A stretch of DNA of 5,992 nucleotides from Bacteriovoracaceae bacterium (GTDB lineage: Bacteria > Bdellovibrionota > Bacteriovoracia > Bacteriovoracales > Bacteriovoracaceae). Position numbers and translations under genes: made by a program. The DNA lies in the NCBI GenBank assembly GCA_947442115.1, contig CANEVK010000175.1:1-5992 (forward strand). Reading direction: 5' to 3'. Each line of letters starts with the position of its first letter. Within the stretch, counting starts at the first letter, position 1. Of this stretch, positions 1 to 5,797 are shown piece after piece. Under the pieces are notes generated by a model. That model searched no databases and was not told the origin of the DNA. It saw nothing but the letters and a program-made list of their open reading frames with translations.

Positions 1-797
1 AATACAAATCAAAAAACATTCTCTCACTTTACCTAAAAACTGAAGAGCATGAAAAATATCTCAAGCTATCCCATGTCCATGCTCAAAACTCAATCCTTAA
101 TGAAAAGAAAGATGACACTCAAAAGATTGAAGCCCTTTCAAACCAAATTGAAGCGACTGCTCTTCATATGACTCAACTTGGTGTCACAACTGAAAATGTT
201 GCGATTGCAAAAGGATGCGTGGAAAATACGCGGAATTTAATTAATCAACTTATGATGAATTCCCATAAGAAAGACTCTTATGATCTCATTAAAAAAATTA
301 TGGAACATGACCATGCAACTTCAGTCTCAATGCTCTCAGGCCTTTTTGCTAGATCTCAAGATATTCGATCAGCAAAAACAGTCCAAATTATTGGTCTGGC
401 CGCTCTTGTGCATGACATAGGACTTGGTACAACTCTGAAGGAATCAAACAAGGATCAGTTTACTCCAGAGGAAAAACTTAAGTATATGAAGCATGCCTCT
501 CTAGGAGCAGATTATCTTAGGAAGTCTGGGCTGTTTGAAGAAGTTGTTTGTCAAATAGTAGAAAATCATCATGAACAAGAAGATCCAAATTCTTCCAAAA
601 AGAAAACAGCTAGTATAAGTATTGCATCTGAAATTGTGAGTTTGAGCGACAGTGTGAGTACAAATGTATTAGAGAATGATAATCCTAAAAAAGCTCTTGC
701 CCATTTTAGAATTAGTAAACTCAAGTCATTTTCTATACAAATGCAAAAAGCATTTGATGATGTCTTTCCTGATCAGGACATTTCTCAAAAGCGATAA
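1..797 (+). CDS. HD-domain (degenerate HD-GYP-like) phosphohydrolase, 5' partial
   Basis: The reading frame is open from the left edge (first full codon at 3) to TAA at 795-797, so the start lies outside the window. The in-frame ATG at 168 has no Shine-Dalgarno sequence, and the 55 codons before it encode a plausible charged helical stretch, so 168 is unlikely to be the real start. The pattern is that of HD/HD-GYP metal-dependent phosphohydrolases: His at 312, the HD pair (LVHDIG) at 411-416, His in KHASLGADYL at 492, the NHHE pair at 567-572, and Asp in SLSDSV at 648. In HD-GYP enzymes these positions bind a di- or tri-metal centre that hydrolyses cyclic di-GMP. Here the segment after HHE reads QEDPNSSKKK instead of the usual DGSGYP, so the GYP loop is lost and substrate and activity are uncertain. 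The preceding region looks like a helical linker. A cytoplasmic signalling role is an inference. The 3' end overlaps the convergent gene. Confidence 0.8.
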   Translation, partial: YKSKNILSLYLKTEEHEKYLKLSHVHAQNSILNEKKDDTQKIEALSNQIEATALHMTQLGVTTENVAIAKGCVENTRNLINQLMMNSHKKDSYDLIKKIMEHDHATSVSMLSGLFARSQDIRSAKTVQIIGLAALVHDIGLGTTLKESNKDQFTPEEKLKYMKHASLGADYLRKSGLFEEVVCQIVENHHEQEDPNSSKKKTASISIASEIVSLSDSVSTNVLENDNPKKALAHFRISKLKSFSIQMQKAFDDVFPDQDISQKR

Positions 798-1858
798 GAG
801 AAAGCACAAAGCAAGCGAGGGCCACTGACCTTTTTATTGTGAATATTCGCCAAATCATCTTCTTTATAGGCTTCCGAGCGTAAATAATAATCTACAATAA
901 ACCTAGCACCAAAGCCCTTATGGGTAAAAAATTTGTACCCTCCACCAACTGAAAAGCCACTCGTGCTACCATTAGAAGTTGACTCTGGTGTACCTAAATT
1001 AGTTCCCGCTTTATAAGTAGATCTGACAACTCCTAAATTCATCGCTACATGCAAATAAGGTATGAATTCATTCACCATGGAGGGAAGTTTGGTTGGATGC
1101 CAATTGAGTCCTGCTGAAAACTCATTCAAATCATTTGTCACACTCGCACCATTATAAGCTTGAGAATCCTGCTTCTGAATAGTGAATTCACCAAAGATTG
1201 AAAAAGAAGAAAACCACTCCCTCTCATTTTTTGGGTAATATTCAGCACCAAGACCAATATGATGGAAAGATTGAGAACTAGTAAAGGACTGATCTCCAAC
1301 GTTTGTTTTTGAATTAGAATTAAGTCCTGAAATATTTAATACTCCATACACTTCAAAATTTTTATCTACAATTGTCAGAGGAGTCTGAGACTCTTCTAGG
1401 GCCTTAAGGTCTGAAGCAGTCAGCTTATCTTCGCCCTCATTCAAATCCTGTGCTCCATCGGCAAGTGGGATTCCAAGTTTTGCGGGATCACCAGTGACCT
1501 GAGATGGTGTATCTTCCTGAACAATGGCCTGGGTTTCATCTTTGGTTATTTTCACTGGAGGAGTAATTTTTAAGGTCATAACAGAATCATTAGTTATAAA
1601 GTCTGCATTAACCAATCGATAGATAGACCAAACTGAACGCGTAGGAGAAACTTTAATACAAGCCGCACGAGCAACAATACCAGCAGTGACTATAAATTTT
1701 GCATGATCACCCTCGACTAAACCATCCTCAGTCCCACGATTGATCATGGCCGTCTTTTTTGACTCTGAAGTTTTCAATAAACGAATTGTTAATTTCTCAT
1801 CTACTTCCAAAGCATAAGACAAAACAGGTAAGAGCAATAAAAAACAAATTATTTTCAT
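785..1858 (-). CDS. Exported protein with C-terminal outer-membrane beta-barrel (357 aa), smaller paralog of the tandem pair
   Basis: I do not recognise a named family. Residues 1-16 form a signal peptide (MK, then a Leu/Ile-rich core, cleavage likely after SYA). Residues 22-100 form a small beta-rich module with N40-x-G-x-x-D-G-L-x-x-G-D51, followed by VARAACIKV and a VWSIYRL strand. The motif resembles small barrel modules such as the FlgT C-terminal domain, but that is only a resemblance. An acidic Thr/Pro/Asp-rich linker (about 103-165) contains GIPLAD at 129-134. Residues 166-357 show about eight alternating, aromatic-flanked strands (for example HHIGLGAEYYP, GFSVGGGYKFFT, GARFIVDYYLRS) and end in SYRF, a BAM-type C-terminal signal. 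This fits an eight-stranded barrel of the OmpA/OmpW size class. The neighbouring upstream gene is a paralog. The 8-bp gap and a Shine-Dalgarno sequence overlapping that gene's stop indicate one operon. The stop (785-787) lies inside the convergent HD gene. Confidence 0.85.
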   Translation of the reverse strand: MKIICFLLLLPVLSYALEVDEKLTIRLLKTSESKKTAMINRGTEDGLVEGDHAKFIVTAGIVARAACIKVSPTRSVWSIYRLVNADFITNDSVMTLKITPPVKITKDETQAIVQEDTPSQVTGDPAKLGIPLADGAQDLNEGEDKLTASDLKALEESQTPLTIVDKNFEVYGVLNISGLNSNSKTNVGDQSFTSSQSFHHIGLGAEYYPKNEREWFSSFSIFGEFTIQKQDSQAYNGASVTNDLNEFSAGLNWHPTKLPSMVNEFIPYLHVAMNLGVVRSTYKAGTNLGTPESTSNGSTSGFSVGGGYKFFTHKGFGARFIVDYYLRSEAYKEDDLANIHNKKVSGPRLLCAFSYRF

Positions 1859-1863
1859 AACAT

Positions 1864-1868
1864 TCCTT
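1864..1868 (-). promoter_or_regulatory. Ribosome binding site (AAGGA) overlapping the upstream gene's stop codon
   Basis: On the minus strand AAGGA lies 5 nt before the ATG at 1858. Its first two bases are the last two of the TAA stop of the preceding gene (1869-1867). This fixes the start of the 357-residue protein and suggests that its translation is coupled to that of the upstream paralog. Confidence 0.75.
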
Positions 1869-3396
1869 AAAAAGCGTAGACAAAACTCATTCCAAACTTG
1901 GAATCAACTAAATTAGGAGAACTTGGAAGACTAGAGTTTAACTGACTAGACTCATATTGGTCCATTTTCAAAGTCTCTAAACTTAAACTAAGCCTTACCC
2001 CAAAATTATTTTTCATAAGATACTTACAACCCAATCTAAAGCCAGGCATAGAGAGGACAGTATAATTTGCTTTTTGATTAAGTGAGGGAGAATTAACTGT
2101 CGCCCAACCTGACCTGATGAATGCTCCCAAAAAAACAACTGGACGCTCAAAAGCATAAGGCGCGTGGTGAGGGTACCAATTCCCACCGAGAGTGAAGGAA
2201 TATTCATCCACATTAGCATTAGAGTTTCCAACGCTTAAAGCTGAGCTATTTGAACGAAATCCGCCATTAAGACTAAATCGCTCTAAGGTTTTATGGCCTA
2301 ATATTGGAACAACCTCTATATCAGCAGCAACAGACTTCAGGTCATCTCGCCTATAATTTTTGTCAGACTCCGTTTGTGAATCTGCCAGAGGTATTCCCCA
2401 CTCCAGAGCAAGCATATAACGAGTGGGCTCCACTCGAATCCAGTCGCGACGATCCCTTTCTTGCAAAATCGAAACTTGACCAAGCAATGAGCGCAATTCT
2501 TCATCTGAGAAGTCCTCAGACCAACTCTCCCCTTTTTCAAGAAGTGAGCGATAGATCTTTGCATCAGCAGATTTTCTTTGGGATTCTTTTCTGACAAACT
2601 GATTAAACTCAGATGTGTAATTTGTATTTTCACTAAATTCAAAAGCAAATTTAGACTTCTCCTGTTTTTTGTAGAAATCATCATAATTAAAATCAGGATC
2701 ATTAACCCTCTCAATATAACTAATGACCATTTTTTCAAAAGTCGATAAGCGATACTGCCTAGACCATTCTTCCTTATGAGCACTTTTAAAGAGAGAGGAG
2801 CGGTGTCTGGAATCTTTATTAACATTCCAAACTTCGACATCAATTAAGTCAGCATCTGAGTCTGATTTTTCAGAAACCACACGAGTATCAGCAATTTTGT
2901 CATAATTATTTTTCAGTTTACTTAATCTGTCGCGATCAGAGCTGAGTGCCATTTGAGTATTTTCTTTAACCTTGGTTTTTGGATTCACTATCGACAAGCG
3001 ACCAAGAGTTGGATTGTTTCTTCCTTTGAGCATCAGTGATTCAGATAAAAGATTATATTTTTCTCCTCTCACTAATAATTCGGGATCAAAAATTTTGAAT
3101 AACACCCAAATTGATTGATCTGAATTTACTTTGATATTTTTAGCTCGAGCAACGGGAACGAGGCGTAATTCTCTAGAGTCTAAATCTTTAATTTGCTTCA
3201 CAAGGATTGCATAATCGCCCTGCCTTAAACCATCCTGAGAACCCAGATTAAAAAGTGCCGTTTGACCGGATCGGGACTGATTTAAAAGACGAGCTTCAGT
3301 AAGGGCCAATGAAATATCCGCGAAGACGCAAAGCGACAAGAAAACTAAAGAAATCTTCGTAAAGAACTTATTTTCAGTAAAGAAAAAATATCCCAT
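1867..3396 (-). CDS. Exported protein with C-terminal outer-membrane beta-barrel (509 aa), larger paralog of the tandem pair
   Basis: No named family is recognised, but it aligns by eye with the 357-residue protein encoded just downstream. Residues 1-31 form a signal peptide with a longish n-region (Lys at 10 and 14) and likely cleavage after SLA. The N-terminal module (about 33-124) carries N50-x-G-x-x-D-G-L-x-x-G-D61, PVARAKNIKV and a SIWVLFKI strand, matching the paralog position by position. Residues about 125-330 are charged, helical and low in Cys, and are almost absent from the paralog. GIPLAD recurs at 334-339, then a barrel (about 358-509) with strands such as YSFTLGGNWYPH, PVVFLGAFIRSGW and FGVRLSLSLE, ending in FVYAF. 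The ATG is the only usable start: an in-frame TAA lies two codons upstream, and later starts would cut into the signal peptide. Its Shine-Dalgarno sequence is weak (GGGTGA, 12 nt away) and sits within a near-palindrome. It is the first gene of the leftward operon. Confidence 0.85.
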   Translation of the reverse strand: MGYFFFTENKFFTKISLVFLSLCVFADISLALTEARLLNQSRSGQTALFNLGSQDGLRQGDYAILVKQIKDLDSRELRLVPVARAKNIKVNSDQSIWVLFKIFDPELLVRGEKYNLLSESLMLKGRNNPTLGRLSIVNPKTKVKENTQMALSSDRDRLSKLKNNYDKIADTRVVSEKSDSDADLIDVEVWNVNKDSRHRSSLFKSAHKEEWSRQYRLSTFEKMVISYIERVNDPDFNYDDFYKKQEKSKFAFEFSENTNYTSEFNQFVRKESQRKSADAKIYRSLLEKGESWSEDFSDEELRSLLGQVSILQERDRRDWIRVEPTRYMLALEWGIPLADSQTESDKNYRRDDLKSVAADIEVVPILGHKTLERFSLNGGFRSNSSALSVGNSNANVDEYSFTLGGNWYPHHAPYAFERPVVFLGAFIRSGWATVNSPSLNQKANYTVLSMPGFRLGCKYLMKNNFGVRLSLSLETLKMDQYESSQLNSSLPSSPNLVDSKFGMSFVYAF

Positions 3397-3399
3397 GGA

Positions 3400-3420
3400 T
3401 TAATTGTGTCACCCAATTAA
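3400..3420. promoter_or_regulatory. 21-bp near-perfect palindrome upstream of the leftward operon start; possible operator or 5'-UTR hairpin
   Basis: Arms TTAATTG (3400-3406) and CAATTAA (3414-3420) are exact reverse complements. In the 7-nt centre (TGTCACC) the inner GT/AC positions also pair, so nine of ten symmetric positions match around C3410. The element ends three bases from the ATG of the 509-residue protein. On the minus strand its centre holds the only candidate Shine-Dalgarno sequence (GGGTGA). It could bind a dimeric repressor, or form an mRNA hairpin exposing or masking the ribosome site. The symmetry is seen directly; the function is inferred. Confidence 0.5.
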
Positions 3421-3479
3421 CGGTATGAAAACACTCATTTTTCTCCCATCGTCATGAAATGTGCTAAAACTTTAACTCC

Positions 3480-3508
3480 TTGATAAAGCGTTGCAAAAAT
3501 CTTATAAA
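3480..3508 (+). promoter_or_regulatory. Sigma70-type promoter of the small-protein/trxB/DUF2914 operon
   Basis: A -35 hexamer TTGATA (3480-3485, five of six consensus bases) is followed by a 17-nt spacer and a -10 hexamer TATAAA (3503-3508, five of six). Transcription would start near 3514-3516, giving a leader of about 24 nt that contains the Shine-Dalgarno AAAAGGA at 3524-3530. This is the best promoter match I see in the intergenic region. I found no comparably good promoter facing left for the outer-membrane pair. Confidence 0.7.
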
Positions 3509-3523
3509 CAAAACATCTTATCC

Positions 3524-3530
3524 AAAAGGA
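3524..3530 (+). promoter_or_regulatory. Ribosome binding site deciding the start of the 71-aa protein
   Basis: AAAAGGA lies 8 nt before the ATG at 3539. It selects that ATG over an in-frame TTG at 3491, which sits inside the promoter spacer and so would not be in the transcript from this promoter. Confidence 0.8.
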
Positions 3531-3538
3531 CTTTTAAA

Positions 3539-3754
3539 ATGGGTTTTAGATCTAAAAGAAAACGCGAAAAAATGACTTATAATTATCAGTGCTCACTCAC
3601 TGCCGAAGAATTTGTTATGACTGAAAAAGCTCCCAATCCAAAAGAGCTCCTCACAGTTAAAGCCTTCTATGAAATGAATCCTGATCTAGATGATCGTCCA
3701 GCGATTGTAAAAAAGAAGCTAGGACTTCCTGTTACCGATGATCAAAAGAACTAA
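3539..3754 (+). CDS. Small conserved-looking protein of unknown function (71 aa), first gene of the trxB operon
   Basis: I do not recognise this protein. The start is set by a strong AAAAGGA ribosome site 8 nt upstream and by the promoter just before it; the frame extends upstream to a TTG at 3491 but that lies within the promoter. The product has a strongly basic N-terminus (RSKRKREK, residues 4-11), then a Tyr-rich strand with a single cysteine (C18 in YNYQCSLT), then a probable helix with NPKELLTVKAFYEM (33-46), an acidic NPDLDDRP (47-54) and a basic KKK (58-60). There is no signal peptide, membrane segment or CxxC pair, so it is probably cytoplasmic and is not itself a thioredoxin. It lies 12 bp before trxB on the same transcript. 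A nucleic-acid or protein-binding adaptor is conceivable from its charge, but nothing in the sequence shows this. Confidence 0.75.
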   Translation: MGFRSKRKREKMTYNYQCSLTAEEFVMTEKAPNPKELLTVKAFYEMNPDLDDRPAIVKKKLGLPVTDDQKN

Positions 3755-3766
3755 GAGGAGTCATAA

Positions 3767-4690
3767 ATGGAGAGACGTAAGGTCATTATTATTGGAACAG
3801 GTCCTGCTGGTCTAACTGCTGCCATTTATTCTGCCCGTGCTGATCTAAAACCACTTATTCTAGAAGGCCATGAGCCTGGTGGACAACTCACCCTCACAAC
3901 AGAAGTCGAAAATTTTCCAGGATTTGAACACGGAGTCATGGGCCCAGAACTTATGGCCAATATGAAAAAACAAGCGGCAAGATTTAATGCTGAATTTAAA
4001 CCAGTCATGTGCACTGAAGCCGATTTCTCTAAAAGACCGTTTATTATCAAAGACTCATCTGGTTCAAGTTATGAAGCTGAAAGTGTAATCATTTCCACTG
4101 GAGCATCAGCAAAATGGCTTGGCCTTCCTAATGAAAAGGAATTAACTGGTCGAGGAGTTTCCACCTGCGCAACTTGTGATGGGTTCTTTTACAGAGATAA
4201 GATCGTACACGTAGTAGGTGGCGGAGATACGGCCATGGAAGATGCCACTTTCATAACAAAATTTGCCAAAAAAGTTTTCATCATCCATCGTAAAGATACT
4301 CTTCGGGCGTCTAAACCGATGCAAGAAAGAGCTTTTAAAAATCCTAAAATTGAATTCATTTGGGATTCAGCAGTAACTGAGATCCAGAGTAACGACTCGG
4401 GGGTCTGCGGTATTACTGTTGAAAATCTTAAAACCGGCGCCAAACAGCAACGTGAAACTGATGGCCTATTTTATGCCATCGGCCACCAACCCAATACAGC
4501 TTTTCTGAAAGGTCAAATTACTCTAGATGACCATGGATTTATCAAAACCCATAATGGCCCAGAGACAAATATTCCTGGGGTACTTGCCTGTGGAGATGTT
4601 CAGGATTCATATTATCGTCAAGCCATCACAGCAGCGGGATCAGGTTGCCAAGCAGCTATTAAAGCCGAAAGATATCTTGAGGGTCATTAG
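3767..4690 (+). CDS. trxB: Thioredoxin reductase (NADPH), TrxB
   Basis: This is a low-molecular-weight flavoprotein that passes electrons from NADPH through FAD to thioredoxin in the cytoplasm. At 307 residues it is close to the usual 310-320. The FAD-binding glycine motif GTGPAG is at 10-15, followed by PGGQL. The redox-active disulfide is C134-A-T-C137-D, the classic bacterial CATCDG signature. The NADPH domain has GGGDTA at 151-156 and HRKxxxRAS at 174-182, the 2'-phosphate-binding basic residues, which argues against a ferredoxin- or flavin-dependent variant. The C-terminal FAD motif is GDVQDSYYRQAITAAGSG, starting at G276. The ATG has a perfect GAGGAG ribosome site 6 nt upstream (3755-3760). 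The gene follows the 71-residue protein by 12 bp and precedes the DUF2914 gene by 3 bp. No thioredoxin gene is in the window. Confidence 0.97.
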   Translation: MERRKVIIIGTGPAGLTAAIYSARADLKPLILEGHEPGGQLTLTTEVENFPGFEHGVMGPELMANMKKQAARFNAEFKPVMCTEADFSKRPFIIKDSSGSSYEAESVIISTGASAKWLGLPNEKELTGRGVSTCATCDGFFYRDKIVHVVGGGDTAMEDATFITKFAKKVFIIHRKDTLRASKPMQERAFKNPKIEFIWDSAVTEIQSNDSGVCGITVENLKTGAKQQRETDGLFYAIGHQPNTAFLKGQITLDDHGFIKTHNGPETNIPGVLACGDVQDSYYRQAITAAGSGCQAAIKAERYLEGH

Positions 4691-4693
4691 GAA

Positions 4694-5797
4694 TTGCTAG
4701 AAAAATTAAAGTTTTATAAAAGTAAGGTTCTAGATTTTTATGAACGCCATGAAGTACTGGTTTCAATGTCAGTCTTTGTGGCGGGTTTTCTTTTTGATCT
4801 TCTCACACTTGGACGGATTGATGATATTTTCAATCTGATTCAGCAAGCTGTTTATCTTGTTATCCTTGGCACCCTACTTATTTTAGAAATTAGAATCACT
4901 TATTCCAAGCTTGAACTTTCTCTAAAAGGTAAACAGTTCTGGCAGTATCATAACCTTATAGTCCATTTTCTGTTTGGGTCTCTACTCTCAGTTTATACCA
5001 TTTTTTACTATACTTCCGCTTCTGCACTGACCTCTCTGCTTTTTATCGGACTGCTTGCGGGACTGATGCTGGCCAATGAAATTGAGCAATTTCAAAAAAT
5101 AGGAGTGCCCGTAAGAGTCACATTGTATGCCATTTGCGTTTTATCTTATTTTTCCTTTTTTTATCCCATACTCATGGGTCATATTGGCCAAATACCTTTC
5201 TGGTTAGGAGTTTCCACGTCTGCCTTTCTTCTTGCACTCATCTGGAAGTTTAATTTTAATTCTAGTACCTCCTCTCAATCACTCAAGACCCATGTCCTGT
5301 ATCCAGGAATCATCGTGCATCTCGCTTTTATCCTCGGCTACTACACTTCCTTTATCCCACCAGTTCCAGTGGCCATAAAAAAGATTGGCATTTATTACGA
5401 CGTAAAAAAAATTGATGGTAAGTACATTGGATTACATTTAAGGCCTTTCTGGAAATTTTGGGGGCAAGGTTCAAGCCATTTTGAGGCACGAGAGGGAGAC
5501 AAGATAGTGGTCTTAACCTCTATTTTTTCGCCCACAGACTTTAAAGATAAGGTTTACTTAAAATGGTTTTATGATGATCCGAATGAAGGCTGGTCATTAC
5601 GCGATAGCATCCCCCTTTCAATCCTAGGCGGTAGAGATGCTGGATTTAGGGGCTTTGGCTCAAAATCACATTTTGAGTATGGAGACTGGAGAGTCATTAT
5701 AGAAACAAGTGATGAAAGAGAAGTTGGCAGAATCAACTTCTCGGTAACTCAAGAGGCTCATCTTGGAACCAGGGAATTCAAAGAAGATATCTACTAA
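4694..5797 (+). CDS. Seven-helix inner-membrane protein with C-terminal DUF2914 domain (367 aa)
   Basis: The N-terminal half has about seven hydrophobic segments, near residues 23-39, 48-66, 86-106, 111-128, 142-161, 167-186 and 201-222. The N-terminus and the loops at 67-85, 129-141 and 187-200 hold most of the basic residues, so the N-terminus should be cytoplasmic and the C-terminal domain periplasmic. Residues about 228-352 are a soluble beta-rich domain that fits DUF2914: VYLKWFYDD near 287-295, then GDWRV at 330-334 and REVGRINFSV at 342-351. The domain's function is unknown; placement in the family is from recall. The proposed start is TTG at 4694, since an in-frame TAG (the trxB stop) lies two codons upstream and the next ATG (residue 25) would remove the charged N-terminus. 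GAGGG at 4679-4683 could serve as ribosome site. It shares the trxB frame and is likely co-translated with it. Confidence 0.85.
   Translation: MLEKLKFYKSKVLDFYERHEVLVSMSVFVAGFLFDLLTLGRIDDIFNLIQQAVYLVILGTLLILEIRITYSKLELSLKGKQFWQYHNLIVHFLFGSLLSVYTIFYYTSASALTSLLFIGLLAGLMLANEIEQFQKIGVPVRVTLYAICVLSYFSFFYPILMGHIGQIPFWLGVSTSAFLLALIWKFNFNSSTSSQSLKTHVLYPGIIVHLAFILGYYTSFIPPVPVAIKKIGIYYDVKKIDGKYIGLHLRPFWKFWGQGSSHFEAREGDKIVVLTSIFSPTDFKDKVYLKWFYDDPNEGWSLRDSIPLSILGGRDAGFRGFGSKSHFEYGDWRVIIETSDEREVGRINFSVTQEAHLGTREFKEDIY

Noticed and set aside
168..170. ATG 168 as the start of the HD-domain gene
   Set aside because: There is no Shine-Dalgarno sequence before it, and the frame is open with protein-like content back to the window edge.
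2304..2594. Plus-strand frame of 96 codons opposite the 509-residue gene
   Set aside because: It is fully antisense to a well-supported gene and shows no recognisable protein features.
2337..2843. Long alternative minus-strand frame inside the 509-residue gene (168 codons)
   Set aside because: It lies wholly within a gene with signal peptide and paralog support, and its translation lacks a coherent domain pattern; it is a frame shadow.
3322..3339. Possible lipoprotein signal (LSLC) in the 509-residue protein
   Set aside because: Leu rather than Gly/Ala/Ser precedes the Cys, and a standard cleavage site SLA follows eight residues later.
3400..3420. CRP/FNR-type operator in the near-palindrome
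   Set aside because: Neither the TGTGA-N6-TCACA nor the TTGAT-N4-ATCAA layout is present, so the binding protein, if any, cannot be named.
3491..3538. TTG-initiated 16-codon N-terminal extension of the 71-residue protein
   Set aside because: The TTG lies between the -35 and -10 hexamers, so it is upstream of the expected transcript start, and it has no ribosome site; ATG 3539 has an excellent one.
3826..4443. Several minus-strand frames opposite trxB
   Set aside because: They are antisense to an unambiguous TrxB and overlap one another; composition reflects the trxB codons.
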